This document shows, in pieces, positions 36,354-45,014 of a stretch of DNA of 64,000 bases (its first letter is position 1; every line of letters starts with the position of its first letter). The DNA is from Pelagibacterium montanilacus. Its GTDB lineage: Bacteria > Pseudomonadota > Alphaproteobacteria > Rhizobiales > Devosiaceae. The position numbers were made by a program, and so were the translations under genes. The DNA lies in contig NZ_RZMX01000006.1 in the NCBI RefSeq assembly GCF_003992665.1, forward strand, positions 78,107-142,106, given 5' to 3'. Under the pieces are notes generated by a model. It was not told the DNA's origin. It saw nothing but the letters and a program-made list of their open reading frames with translations, and ran no database searches.

Positions 36354-37100
36354 TCAGCTCTGGCGGATCAGCCGGCTCATCAGCGCGAAAAAGAGCGGGT
36401 AGGGCAGAAGCCTGATCGTCTTGAGGATCAGGACGAACCGCAGGGGGAAGGCGATCTCGAACTTTTTTGTGTCGAGCAGCCCGTCCGCTATGCGCTTGCC
36501 CGCGTCTTCGGCTTCCATAAGGAATGGCATGGGAAAGTCGTTCTTGGCCGTGAGGTCGGTCTTGACGAACCCGGGGCAGACGATCCGGACCGAGATATTC
36601 TCGGGCGCGAGCTCGGTGCGCATGGTCTGGGCGAGAGAAATGAGCGCAGCCTTGCCCGAGCTGTAGGCCGCTGCGCGCGGCAGGCCGAAATAGCCGGCCA
36701 CCGAGGCCACGATGGCGATCTCGCCCGCCCCCTGACGGCGCATCTGGCCGATCACCGGATCGAGCACCCGCATGGCCCCGAGGACATTGGTGTCCATCAT
36801 CGCGGCGAATTTTTCATACTCGTAGACGCCGGGTTTGGTGACGTCCCAGGCGGCGACGGAAAAGACGACGAGATCGATGCGCCCGAGATCGGACGCGATT
36901 CTCACGGTGACCTCACGGCAGGCCTCGGCATCGGTGACGTCGAGGGGGTAGGGATGGGCGCCGTGGCTCGCCTTGAGCGCATCGAGCGGTTCGGTGCGCC
37001 TACCCGAGATGGCCACGGTCCAGCCGCGCGCGGACAGCTGCTTTACCAGCTCGGCCCCGATGCCCGAGCCGCCGCCCAGAACCCATGCAATGCCTGCCAT
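36354..37100 (-). CDS. Short-chain dehydrogenase/reductase
   Basis: A 248-residue SDR. The cofactor loop is GGGSGIGAEL (a TGxxxGIG variant) and the catalytic Tyr-Lys pair is in YSSGKAAL. The C-terminus is hydrophobic (FPLRFVLILKTIRLLPYPLFFAL), which suggests membrane association, as in enzymes on lipid or quinone substrates. It starts one base after the chrR stop, so it belongs to the rpoE-chrR operon. A redox step in the same stress-induced lipid pathway is inferred. Confidence 0.86.
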   Translation of the reverse strand: MAGIAWVLGGGSGIGAELVKQLSARGWTVAISGRRTEPLDALKASHGAHPYPLDVTDAEACREVTVRIASDLGRIDLVVFSVAAWDVTKPGVYEYEKFAAMMDTNVLGAMRVLDPVIGQMRRQGAGEIAIVASVAGYFGLPRAAAYSSGKAALISLAQTMRTELAPENISVRIVCPGFVKTDLTAKNDFPMPFLMEAEDAGKRIADGLLDTKKFEIAFPLRFVLILKTIRLLPYPLFFALMSRLIRQS

Positions 37101-37101
37101 A

Positions 37102-37752
37102 TCAGATCCCGACCAGCGGCTGGAGCAGCTTCATGAGCCGTGAGCGGAAATTGAGCTTGGCGTCCACAGCGATCAGACAGATGCAGTCTTCGCCCATCTC
37201 GGCGATCGGCTGGTGCTCGACGTCCTGATCGTGGTCCGCGATGTCACCAACGCCGAACCGGCCGAACCGGTCCGAATAGGAGCCGCGCAGGATCAGCGTC
37301 AGCTCGTGTCCGCCATGGCCGTGCTCGGGCACCGCGCGACCCGCGCCGACCCTGAGCAACATGAGCCGCGACTGCGCGTGGGGCGAGACGGGCAACTCGC
37401 AGGTGGCAACACCGCCGCCGCGACCCTTCCAGGGCAGGGCGTCGAGACCTTCGGGCGCATAGCGGGCGAGTGGTGCAGGCACGTCGGCACCGCGCGGCTG
37501 CATGCGGATCGGATCCTCGGCGGGCGCCTCGTCGAGCCGGCCCAGCAGTGCATCGAGCGCATCGTCGGACACAGGCTCTTCCTCGACGCCGGCCAGAAGC
37601 GCGCCGCCGATCACGTCGAGCCTGTCGAGCTGAGCGCGGCAGCCCTCGCACATGGCAAGGTGCGTGGAGATGACCAGCGCATAGGGCTCATCAAGCGACC
37701 CTGCGCTGAACGCCATGAGCGTGGTGATGTCGGGGTGATGGGAAACGGTCAT
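37102..37752 (-). CDS. chrR: ChrR-type zinc anti-sigma factor
   Basis: A 216-residue two-domain anti-sigma factor. The N-terminal zinc ASD has the ligands His6, His31, Cys35 and Cys38 (HLAMCEGC), the same positions as in Rhodobacter ChrR. The C-terminal cupin carries EHGHGGHELTLILRG. ChrR holds RpoE inactive in the cytoplasm until singlet oxygen or peroxide triggers its degradation. The start overlaps the rpoE stop by four bases (ATGA), and the SDR gene follows directly. Confidence 0.93.
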   Translation of the reverse strand: MTVSHHPDITTLMAFSAGSLDEPYALVISTHLAMCEGCRAQLDRLDVIGGALLAGVEEEPVSDDALDALLGRLDEAPAEDPIRMQPRGADVPAPLARYAPEGLDALPWKGRGGGVATCELPVSPHAQSRLMLLRVGAGRAVPEHGHGGHELTLILRGSYSDRFGRFGVGDIADHDQDVEHQPIAEMGEDCICLIAVDAKLNFRSRLMKLLQPLVGI

Positions 37753-38351
37753 TGCAGATCCTCCAGAAGAGGGCGCAAGCGGCCATAGGCAAGGCGCAGT
37801 CTCGACTTCACGGTGCCGAGCGGGATGTCGAGGCGTTCGGCAATGTCCGAATGCGTCATGTCGCTCAGAAAACTCAAACGTATCACTTCCTGTTGGTCCT
37901 TCGGCAAATCCCCCAGCGCCGTCTTGACCCGAGAGATGATCTCCTGCTGTTCAATCCGTTGGAGGCCGTTCGGCGTGTCGTCGGTCGTCTCGATGCCCTC
38001 GAGATCCTCGTAGGGCTTGTTCGACAGCCGGCGGAGCTGATCGATGCGCAGATTGCGCGCGATCGTGAATATCCAAGTCACCGCTGCACCGCGATCGGGA
38101 CTGTAAAGGTGCGCCTTACGCCAGACGGCGAGCAGCGTTTCCTGAACCAGATCCTCGGCCAGCGCGCCGTCGGCTCCGAGTTTGAGCATCATCGACTTGA
38201 GCCTTGGCGCAAGCTGCCTGAACAGCTCTGCAAGTGCCTTGCGATCCTTGCTTTCGGCGATTCTCGCCAGAAGATCGGCCGGATCTGCAATCGACTTGGC
38301 CTCGGGCACGGGCTTGGATGTGGTGTCGCTCATGTCTACTGCATACACCAT
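37749..38351 (-). CDS. rpoE: ECF sigma factor RpoE (ChrR partner)
   Basis: A 200-residue ECF sigma factor. Region 2 reads LFRQLAPRLKSMMLKLGADGALAEDLVQETLLAVWRKAHLY, and region 4 ends SFLSDMTHSDIAERLDIPLGTVKSRLRLAYGRLR. Paired with ChrR, it belongs to the ECF11 type that controls the singlet-oxygen response. A matching promoter lies at 38401-38372, so the operon is probably autoregulated. GGAGG precedes ATG 38351 closely and GTG 38348 by five bases; ATG 38333 is another possible start. A longer frame would begin inside the promoter and is excluded. Confidence 0.92.
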   Translation of the reverse strand: MVYAVDMSDTTSKPVPEAKSIADPADLLARIAESKDRKALAELFRQLAPRLKSMMLKLGADGALAEDLVQETLLAVWRKAHLYSPDRGAAVTWIFTIARNLRIDQLRRLSNKPYEDLEGIETTDDTPNGLQRIEQQEIISRVKTALGDLPKDQQEVIRLSFLSDMTHSDIAERLDIPLGTVKSRLRLAYGRLRPLLEDLQ

Positions 38352-38371
38352 AGCCTCCAGTGGGTTTAGTC

Positions 38372-38401
38372 CCTTTACGAGGCGGGCCGGCCCCCGGATC
38401 A
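38372..38401 (-). promoter_or_regulatory. RpoE-type promoter of rpoE-chrR-SDR (autoregulatory)
   Basis: On the complement, TGATCC (38401-38396) and TAAAGG (38377-38372) are separated by 18 bases, the same layout as the promoter at 32841. It lies about 20 bases before the first rpoE start codon. Confidence 0.8.
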
Positions 38402-38470
38402 CAAAAATTCGTGCGTTTCGGGAACCGATCGGGCGTCGCAGCGTTCGGCCTGGTTCGGGAGGCTGAACCC

Positions 38471-38863
38471 ATGATCGAAATCACCCAATTGCCCGACAAT
38501 GTGATGGTCTTGAGGGTCGTTGGCCAATTGAGCGCTGACGATGTCGATCACGGTGCAAAGGCGCTGAAATCGCGCCTGAGCGGCAACCGGAACGTGGGAC
38601 TGGTCGCAGACCTCGCCCAGATGGACGGGATGACGCTCGAAGCGTTGCTGACCGATCTGTCCTATCAGAGGAACTTCTTCGGCCACTGGCACCAGTTTCC
38701 ACGCGTCTCGGTCATAGCGCGAGGCGGGATGCAGCCCCTGGTCGCCAGGGCGGTCGGAGCGGTGCTGCCCCAGATCGAGGTCAGGGCTTTCGAGCCGGCC
38801 AATGCCGAGCAGGCGATCGCATTTGCGTCAGGCCGAGAGCGCGTCCAGAATCCGGATCCATGA
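38471..38863 (+). CDS. SpoIIAA/STAS-like domain protein
   Basis: A 130-residue soluble protein beginning MIEITQLPDNVMVLRVVGQLSADDVDHGAKAL, the start of SpoIIAA-like (STAS fold) proteins; VGLVADLAQMDGMTLEALLTDLSY continues the fold. In this subfamily the serine phospho-site of SpoIIAA is absent, and lipid or nucleotide binding has been proposed. GGGAGG lies nine bases before the ATG. It is divergent from rpoE, with about 120 bases between, and convergent with the M20 peptidase gene (36 bases overlap at the ends). Confidence 0.8.
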   Translation: MIEITQLPDNVMVLRVVGQLSADDVDHGAKALKSRLSGNRNVGLVADLAQMDGMTLEALLTDLSYQRNFFGHWHQFPRVSVIARGGMQPLVARAVGAVLPQIEVRAFEPANAEQAIAFASGRERVQNPDP

Positions 38864-40225
38864 CCTGATGCCCCGGTGGTAGCTGGCCAGATCGTATTTT
38901 TCGTTGGGCGAGTGAATGCGATCGCCCGTCTGCGCGAATCCGATCAGAAGCGACTCCATTCCCAGCTTGCGCTTGAAATCCCCCACGATGGGGATCGAGC
39001 CGCCCGATCCGGCGATGGCGGCCTCGCGGCCCCATTCATCGGTCAAAGCGCCGAGCGCGCGGGTGAGGAATTCGCTGTCGGAGGGGATCGAAGTCGCCGG
39101 GCTGCCGCCGTGCGATTTGAAGGTCACGGTGCAGTCCTCGGGCAGCCGGGCGCGGACATGGGAGCGGAAGGCTTCCCTGACCCTGGCGGGGTCTTGATCG
39201 CCCACCAGGCGGAACGATATCTTGGCGCTGGCGCGCGCCGGGATGACGGTCTTGAAGCCCTGGCCGGTATAGCCACCCCACATGCCGTTGATCTCGCAGG
39301 TGGGACGCGCGGCGATCTGCTGGAGAACGCTACGGTCCTTCTCGCCCGCAGGGGCGCTAAGGCCGACATCGCCGAGAAATTCGGATTCATCGAAGGGCAG
39401 GCGCTGCCATTGGGCGGCGACCGCATCGGGCAGGTCCTCGACGCCGTCATAGAACCCTTCGATGGCCACCGAGCCATCCGGATTGCGCAGGGAAGCGACG
39501 ATCTCGGAGAGGAGCTGGAGGGGATTGCGCGCCGCTCCGCCATACATGCCCGAATGCAAATCCCGGCTGGCAGCGGTGATCTCGACTTCCTCACCAACCA
39601 TGCCGCGCAGCATGGTGATGATCGAGGGCGTCTCCCGGTCCCACATGTCGGTGTCGCAGACGAGCGCCACGTCGGCTGTGAGCTCCGACGCGGTTTGGTC
39701 GAGGAATGGGCCAAGCGATGCCGATCCGGCTTCCTCCTCGCCCTCGAACAGTATGGTGACGGGGATGGGCAGGGCGCCACGCACCGCCTTGAAGGCGCGG
39801 CAGGCCTCGACGAACGTCATCAACTGCCCCTTGTCGTCCGAGGCCCCGCGGGCGCGGATGACCTTCTGGCCGCCCTCCTCGCCGATGGTGGGGGTGAAGG
39901 GAGCGGTGTCCCACAGCTCGAGCGGATCGACGGGCTGGACGTCGTAATGGCCGTAAAACAGCACCGAGGGGCCGGTCGCGGACCGATCATGGCCCACGAC
40001 CATCGGGTGCCCGGTCGTGGGGCGAACAGAGGCGTCGAATCCGAGCTCTGAAAGCTGGCCCGATAGCCAGTCCGCCGCTGCCTGGCAGTGCGCGCCATAG
40101 TCGGGATCGGTCGAGATCGAGGGAATGGCGAGAAGCGTGAACAGGCGCTCCAGGCTCCGGTCAATCCCGGAATCGGCATGGGCGAGCACGTCTTCGAGCG
40201 AAGCGTCGGGGCGGGGCAGGGTCAT
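38828..40225 (-). CDS. M20 family metallopeptidase (dipeptidase/carnosinase-like)
   Basis: A 465-residue cytoplasmic zinc peptidase. The metal and catalytic motifs run in order: VLFYGHYDVQPVDP, GASDDKGQ, FEGEEEAGS and CDTDMWD, with a lid-dimerisation domain (residues 200-360) containing RDLHSGMYGG. This pattern is that of the CNDP-type dipeptidases. The start is the ATG at 40225; the much longer open frame upstream overlaps the neighbouring lipoprotein gene and is not coding. It follows the lipid-transport operon by 25 bases and may be co-transcribed. Confidence 0.9.
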   Translation of the reverse strand: MTLPRPDASLEDVLAHADSGIDRSLERLFTLLAIPSISTDPDYGAHCQAAADWLSGQLSELGFDASVRPTTGHPMVVGHDRSATGPSVLFYGHYDVQPVDPLELWDTAPFTPTIGEEGGQKVIRARGASDDKGQLMTFVEACRAFKAVRGALPIPVTILFEGEEEAGSASLGPFLDQTASELTADVALVCDTDMWDRETPSIITMLRGMVGEEVEITAASRDLHSGMYGGAARNPLQLLSEIVASLRNPDGSVAIEGFYDGVEDLPDAVAAQWQRLPFDESEFLGDVGLSAPAGEKDRSVLQQIAARPTCEINGMWGGYTGQGFKTVIPARASAKISFRLVGDQDPARVREAFRSHVRARLPEDCTVTFKSHGGSPATSIPSDSEFLTRALGALTDEWGREAAIAGSGGSIPIVGDFKRKLGMESLLIGFAQTGDRIHSPNEKYDLASYHRGIRSWIRILDALSA

Positions 40226-40250
40226 GGCTGTCTCTCGGGACGAAAAGGGG

Positions 40251-40874
40251 TCAGGCGCGCCCGGCGGTCCAGCCGATGATGCCGTCCGTGACCTCTGCGA
40301 GTGCAGCATTGAGGGCGGGGATGGCAAGCGCCGGGGTGATCTCGGCAAGCGCGACATTGGCCGAGAAGGTCTCGGTGGCGAGCACGCGGCGGTTCCAGTC
40401 GTCCACCAGCCGCACGGTGATCGAGACCGCCGCCGTTGCCGGCGCCGTCGACGCGTCGATCTCGAAGGCGCGGATATCGGTGGTGAGCAGCAGATCGGGC
40501 TCGATGCGGTCCGAGACGCGGCCCACATTGGTGATGCCGCGATCCTGGAACGATTGCAGGAGCCTGGTCTGGACCAGCCGGGGCAGAACGTCGGACCACT
40601 GGGACTGGCCCAGATAGCTCAGAACCCCGCCGGGCTCGCGCACGACGATGCGCTGGGTGTCATAGGTCTGGATGGCCTCGGGCTCGGTGATGAGCACGGT
40701 GCGGCCCAGACGCCGCCCGGAACCGGACGTGGGGGTGGCGGCCAGATCATAGGTGACGGGCGTCATGCCCGGCAGGGCGCAGCCTGCGAGCAGTGCCACG
40801 CCAGAGCCGGCCGCGAGCGTGAGCAGGCGGCGGCGCGTCAGGGCTCCGGAGCGTGCAGGCGTCGTCTTGCTCAT
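40251..40874 (-). CDS. ABC transport auxiliary lipoprotein (PqiC/YmbA-like)
   Basis: A 207-residue lipoprotein: RRRLLTLAAGSGVALLAGC, a signal peptide with a twin-arginine-like start and a lipobox cysteine near residue 32. The ABC_trans_aux domain follows (YDLAATP...IQTYDTQRIVVREPGGVLSYLGQSQWSDVLPRLVQTRLLQSFQ). Such proteins sit at the outer membrane and work with MCE proteins in lipid movement across the periplasm. Its start overlaps the mlaD stop by four bases, making it the last gene of the operon. Confidence 0.88.
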   Translation of the reverse strand: MSKTTPARSGALTRRRLLTLAAGSGVALLAGCALPGMTPVTYDLAATPTSGSGRRLGRTVLITEPEAIQTYDTQRIVVREPGGVLSYLGQSQWSDVLPRLVQTRLLQSFQDRGITNVGRVSDRIEPDLLLTTDIRAFEIDASTAPATAAVSITVRLVDDWNRRVLATETFSANVALAEITPALAIPALNAALAEVTDGIIGWTAGRA

Positions 40875-42361
40875 CGTCTCTGGAAGTCCCTTACTGAATC
40901 CCCGCCGAACAGCAGGACCTGGGGGTTGCGCTCGAAATTGGCCAGTATGCGATCGAGGCGCCGGAGCGTGCCCCGTGCCTCGTCCGCCAATGCAGTGTAT
41001 CCGCCGAGCCCACGGCTCGTAAAGGCATTGATCCCCGTGGTGATTTCGGCGGACCGCTCGTCGAGTTGACCGGCGAGGTTGCGGATCGCCGTGGCGGCGA
41101 GGGCGAGTTCCCCGAAGAAGTCGGTTCCCTCATCGGACCCCATCATGGCGTCGAGCCTTGCGGTGATCGTGTCGATGCGATCGGCGGCCCCGAGGAGCGA
41201 ACCGGTGAGGGTTTCGGTGTTGGTCAGGATGGCCTCGACCGCTGGTGCGTTTTCCCCGAGCGCAGTCGAGAACTGCTCCACATTGTCGAGCGCGCGGGCG
41301 ATGATCTGGGGGTCGATGGCGTCGGTGGCCTCGTCGATAAGGCGCAGGGTCTGGTTCAGGCCATCGGAAATGTCAGCCAGATTGCTTGCGAGGGTGCGCG
41401 CGTCGAGGAACAGGCCTTCGATGTTGTCGGTGTTGTTGGCGAGGGTTTCGGCGAATGCGCCGACATTGTCAAAGGTCTCGCGCAATTGCCGGGGCGGTAT
41501 GGCTTCCACCACCCGTCGGACGTCGACGGTGAGATTGCGCAATTCTCCGGCAAGCGGCTCGACCTGTTCGCTGACGGCGGACATGGAGGTGAGGAAGTCT
41601 TCCAGCCCGTCGGCATTGGACGCCAGCGCTCCGGTGAAGGCCTCGGTGTTGGAGATCGAGGCCGAAAGGCTGGTTTCGTTGGCGTCAAAGAAGGCGTCTA
41701 TGCGCGAGAAGGTGGAATTGGCCGTCTCCATGGCGGTGCGCGCGTTCGAGACGATGGCCTGGAAATCCTCATCTCCCCCGGCAGTGTCGGCGAGCCGGAC
41801 CAACGAGGAGGAGAGCGTTTCGAGATTGGCGAGGGTGGAGGCCACGCGATCCTCGTTGGCGCTGAGGAAAGTGTCAATGCGCCCGAAGGTGCTTTCGGCG
41901 GTCACTACGATATCGCGGGCGCCCTCGACGATGACCTGGAAGTCCGACGGCTCACCCATGAGAACCGGGACGTCCTCGTCCGCGCCAGTCACAATCCGTC
42001 CGGCCTCGAGCGTGCCGCCGAGGAGCTGGACGTTGGCCATGCCGGTGAGGCCCTGGATTTCGAGCAGGGCGCGTGTGTCGTTCATGACCGGCGCATCGTC
42101 GAGGACGGAAAGCCGGGCGATGACGCGGGCCGGGTTTTCCGGATCGACCCGCACCGCAGTCACATCACCGACGGGAATGCCGTTGAACAGCACCTGGGTG
42201 CCGCGGGAAAGCCCGGCGACCGAGCCGGTGAACATCACGTCGTACTGGGTTCGCGCACCGCCCGAATCCGCGGCGGAGAACCAGTAGATGAAGCCGACAA
42301 GGGCCGCGACGACCAGCGTGGCAAATGCCCCGACCACGGCATAGTTCGCTCTAGACTCCAT
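40871..42361 (-). CDS. mlaD: MCE-domain substrate-binding protein (MlaD family, long)
   Basis: A 496-residue membrane-anchored protein: one N-terminal helix (AVVGAFATLVVAALVGFIYWF), then an MCE domain (ARTQYDVMFTGSVAGLSRGTQVLFNGIPVGDVTAV, residues 37-120). A very long helical tail of repeated heptad-like units follows (residues 145-460). E. coli MlaD lacks this tail; long-tailed forms resemble PqiB/LetB or mycobacterial Mce proteins and may form a periplasmic tube or shaft. It overlaps the ATPase gene and the auxiliary lipoprotein gene. Confidence 0.9.
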   Translation of the reverse strand: MESRANYAVVGAFATLVVAALVGFIYWFSAADSGGARTQYDVMFTGSVAGLSRGTQVLFNGIPVGDVTAVRVDPENPARVIARLSVLDDAPVMNDTRALLEIQGLTGMANVQLLGGTLEAGRIVTGADEDVPVLMGEPSDFQVIVEGARDIVVTAESTFGRIDTFLSANEDRVASTLANLETLSSSLVRLADTAGGDEDFQAIVSNARTAMETANSTFSRIDAFFDANETSLSASISNTEAFTGALASNADGLEDFLTSMSAVSEQVEPLAGELRNLTVDVRRVVEAIPPRQLRETFDNVGAFAETLANNTDNIEGLFLDARTLASNLADISDGLNQTLRLIDEATDAIDPQIIARALDNVEQFSTALGENAPAVEAILTNTETLTGSLLGAADRIDTITARLDAMMGSDEGTDFFGELALAATAIRNLAGQLDERSAEITTGINAFTSRGLGGYTALADEARGTLRRLDRILANFERNPQVLLFGGDSVRDFQRR

Positions 42362-43127
42362 GTTCGCTGCCTTTCAGATGACGTGCGCGCGGGCCGTGGA
42401 AATAGTCGATCAGCCAGGGATCGTCCGCGTCAAGCATTTCCCGGAGCGTTCCGGCCTTGAGCAGCCTTCCGCCCCCAAGGGCGGCAATGCGCGTGCACAC
42501 GGTGGTGAGACTGTCGAGGTCGTGGGTGACCATATAGACGGTAAGCCCGAGCGAGTCCTTGAGGTTCAAGACCAATTGATCGAACCGGGCCGCCCCGATC
42601 GGGTCGAGCCCGGCCGTGGGCTCGTCGAGGAACAGGATCTCGGGGTCCAGTGCCAGCGCGCGGGCGAGAGCGGCGCGCTTGATCATGCCGCCGGACAATT
42701 CCGACGGGTAGAGACTGGCCGCGGACGCGGGCAGGCCGACCTGTTCGATCTTGATCCGCGCGATCTCCCGGCGCAGCTTGCGTGAAATCCCCAGATGCTC
42801 GCGCAGCGGGAACTCGATGTTCTCGGCGACCGTGAGCGAGGAGAAAAGGGCGCCCTGCTGGAACAGCACGCCCCATCGGCGCGACTGCGCAAGCCTCTCC
42901 TGACCGGACAGCGACGAGACGTCCCTTCCATTGAACTTCACCGTGCCGCTCTGGTGCGCAAGGAGCCCGATCAGCGCCCGCAGGGTGACCGACTTGCCCG
43001 AGCCGGACGGGCCGATGATGCCCATCACCTCGCCGCGGGCGACCTCCAGGTCGAGCCCGTCGATGACGCGCCTGGGCCCGAAGGCGACGACGAGATCGGA
43101 AATTTCGATGGCCGGGGTCTCGCTCAT
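42351..43127 (-). CDS. mlaF: Lipid-transport ABC ATPase (MlaF family)
   Basis: A 258-residue ATPase that powers phospholipid transport. Walker A GPSGSGKSVT is near residue 40, the signature is LSGGMIKRAALARAL and Walker B is [14 protein letters not shown]. The K-x-x-A variant of the signature is typical of MlaF. It begins two bases after the permease stop and overlaps mlaD by 11 bases. Confidence 0.93.
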   Translation of the reverse strand: MSETPAIEISDLVVAFGPRRVIDGLDLEVARGEVMGIIGPSGSGKSVTLRALIGLLAHQSGTVKFNGRDVSSLSGQERLAQSRRWGVLFQQGALFSSLTVAENIEFPLREHLGISRKLRREIARIKIEQVGLPASAASLYPSELSGGMIKRAALARALALDPEILFLDEPTAGLDPIGAARFDQLVLNLKDSLGLTVYMVTHDLDSLTTVCTRIAALGGGRLLKAGTLREMLDADDPWLIDYFHGPRARHLKGSEHGV

Positions 43128-43129
43128 GA

Positions 43130-44278
43130 TCAGAACCCGATCGCGGCAAAGAACATGGCAAACAGGCCATCGGCGACGATGACAAGGAAGATGGCGCGGA
43201 CCACCGATGCCGTGGTGTGCCGGCCCAGCGATTCCGCGCTTCCTTGCACCTTGAAGCCCTCGTTGATCGCCACCAGACCGATGATGAGCGCCATCACGGG
43301 CGCCTTGACCAGCCCCACCAGCAGAGTGCGCATGTTGAGCGTGGATTGCAGGCGCTCGAGGAAAATGTCGAACGGGATGTCGCCGTAGACCTGCGCCACG
43401 ATCGCCGTGCCGACCAGACCGGCCAGTGCCGCGATGAACGAAAGCAGCGGCAGACCGACGACCAGCGCCACCATGCGCGGCAGAACGAGCGCGCGATAGG
43501 GATCGACCCCCATCACCGAGAGCGCGTCGATCTCCTCGCGCATGCGCATCGAGCCAATCTCGGCGGTGATGGCCGAGCCCGAGCGGCCGGCGATCATGAT
43601 CGCGGCAAGGAGCAGCCCGACCTCGCGCAGCATCAGGATGGCGCCCAGATCCACGACGTATATCGCGACGCCGAAATTGCGGAGCTGCAGGATCGACTGC
43701 TGGGTGATGATGGCGCCGACAACCAGCGCGATGAGCACCACGATGGGGACGGCGCGCAGGATGATGAGGTCGAACTGATTCACATAAGACGATGCGCGGG
43801 AAGGCCCGCGATGGAGCACGGCGGTGACCAGCGAGACGAGAATCTGGCCCAGCACCGCCATCAGGCGGACGATGTCCTCACCCGCGCCGACGATGAGCCG
43901 TCCGAGCGTATCGAACGGCCGGACGAACCAGGCCTGGTGCGTCGGCGCCGGCTGGACGGCGGCGGGGGGCTGGGACTTGATCCGCTCGATCAGGGCGAGG
44001 TGCCGGGGCTCGGCATTGACCAGTTCGGGACGCGCGGCCTGATCGTCCCGGCCACCAAGCCCGAGGACCAGCCAGGCTCCGATGGTGTCGAGCGCGAGCA
44101 CGTCCCCCATGTCGATGCGGGAAACCGGGCTGCGGTCGGAGGACCGAGCCGCGTCGACCGCGCGCTCAAGCGTGCGGGCATGGGCCGAGGTCCACGCGCC
44201 GGAAAGCTTGTAGGCCGGTGCGCCGTCACTCTCTGCGCGCACAAGCTGCGGTTCCTGTCCGATCGATCGGGCGGTCAT
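43130..44278 (-). CDS. mlaE: Lipid-transport permease MlaE with N-terminal STAS domain
   Basis: A 382-residue protein. Residues 1-100 form a STAS-like domain (QLVRAESDGAPAYKLSGAWTSAHARTLERAV), the role played by separate MlaB in E. coli. Residues 120-380 are the MlaE permease, with the family motifs FDLIILRAVPIVVLIALVVGAI, MLREVGLLLAAIMIAGRSGSAITAEIGSMRMREEIDAL and GFKVQGSAESLGRHTTASVV. The fused form is common in alphaproteobacteria. The ATG at 44278 has only a weak ribosome site. It is the first gene of the operon. Confidence 0.9.
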   Translation of the reverse strand: MTARSIGQEPQLVRAESDGAPAYKLSGAWTSAHARTLERAVDAARSSDRSPVSRIDMGDVLALDTIGAWLVLGLGGRDDQAARPELVNAEPRHLALIERIKSQPPAAVQPAPTHQAWFVRPFDTLGRLIVGAGEDIVRLMAVLGQILVSLVTAVLHRGPSRASSYVNQFDLIILRAVPIVVLIALVVGAIITQQSILQLRNFGVAIYVVDLGAILMLREVGLLLAAIMIAGRSGSAITAEIGSMRMREEIDALSVMGVDPYRALVLPRMVALVVGLPLLSFIAALAGLVGTAIVAQVYGDIPFDIFLERLQSTLNMRTLLVGLVKAPVMALIIGLVAINEGFKVQGSAESLGRHTTASVVRAIFLVIVADGLFAMFFAAIGF

Positions 44279-44447
44279 TGCGGTGTGTGTGATTCCCCGG
44301 CGTGAAAGCGGGCCGCGCTCCAGAAGGAGGCCAGCTCGCCTTTGTCGTTGAGCGTATTGTTCGCTTTGCCGGCCCGGAGTCAAACGGGTTTGCCCGCATC
44401 GCCTCCGATTTCGGGCCGGGTGGGGCGTTTTGGCCATAACGGATGGC

Positions 44448-44930
44448 TTACACGCGGAAGACGACGCTCATCGTGCCGTCGCTTTCAAGGACGAGGTTCT
44501 CGACACGCTCGAGATCGTCGCCCCCTTGAGCGCGGATCGCGCTCCAGGCCTCCTCGCGGGTGACGCGCTGGAGTCGCATGGCGTCGTCGCAAAAGGCGCC
44601 CTTGTGCACCAGAAGCGTCGGTTCGGAGCGGACCAACGCGGCGAACCCGCGCGAACGGACCGAAACATAAGTGACGAGGAACTGCGCGCAGATGAGCACC
44701 GCAAGCGCCGCTGCGCCTTCCGCCAGCGCCACCGATTCCTGAAGGATGATCGCCGAGAGCGTGGAGCCCAGCGCAACGGTGACCACGAGATCGAACGCGT
44801 TGAGTTTGGCGAGGGTGCGCTTGCCGGAAATCCTCAGGAAGATGACCAGCGTCCCATAGGCGAGCACGCCCACCAGAAGTGTTCGCACGATCCCTTCCCA
44901 GTCCTGGAAGAGCATTGCCGAGATATCCAT
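44448..44930 (-). CDS. DUF421 (YetF/YcaP-like) membrane protein
   Basis: A 160-residue protein with three N-terminal membrane helices (VRTLLVGVLAYGTLVIFLRISG; FDLVVTVALGSTLSAIIL; AALAVLICAQFLVTYVSVR) and a C-terminal cytoplasmic DUF421 domain (PTLLVHKGAFCDDAMRLQRVTREEAWSAIRAQGG). The family has no settled function. The internal ATG at 44930 (MDISAMLFQDW) fits the family start better than the frame's first codon. It stands alone between the Mla operon and arfB. Confidence 0.86.
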   Translation of the reverse strand: MDISAMLFQDWEGIVRTLLVGVLAYGTLVIFLRISGKRTLAKLNAFDLVVTVALGSTLSAIILQESVALAEGAAALAVLICAQFLVTYVSVRSRGFAALVRSEPTLLVHKGAFCDDAMRLQRVTREEAWSAIRAQGGDDLERVENLVLESDGTMSVVFRV

Positions 44931-45014
44931 GAGCCCGCCTGTTTCGCCTGTGTGCCGTGGCACGCGAACGGGTGCGCACGGTGTCGGTTCCGTAAGCGTA
45001 TCTGGGGGTGGCGA

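Noticed and set aside
41066..42460. 464-codon plus-strand frame across mlaD
   Set aside because: Antisense shadow of the helical repeats of mlaD; the repeated GEG pattern comes from the complement.
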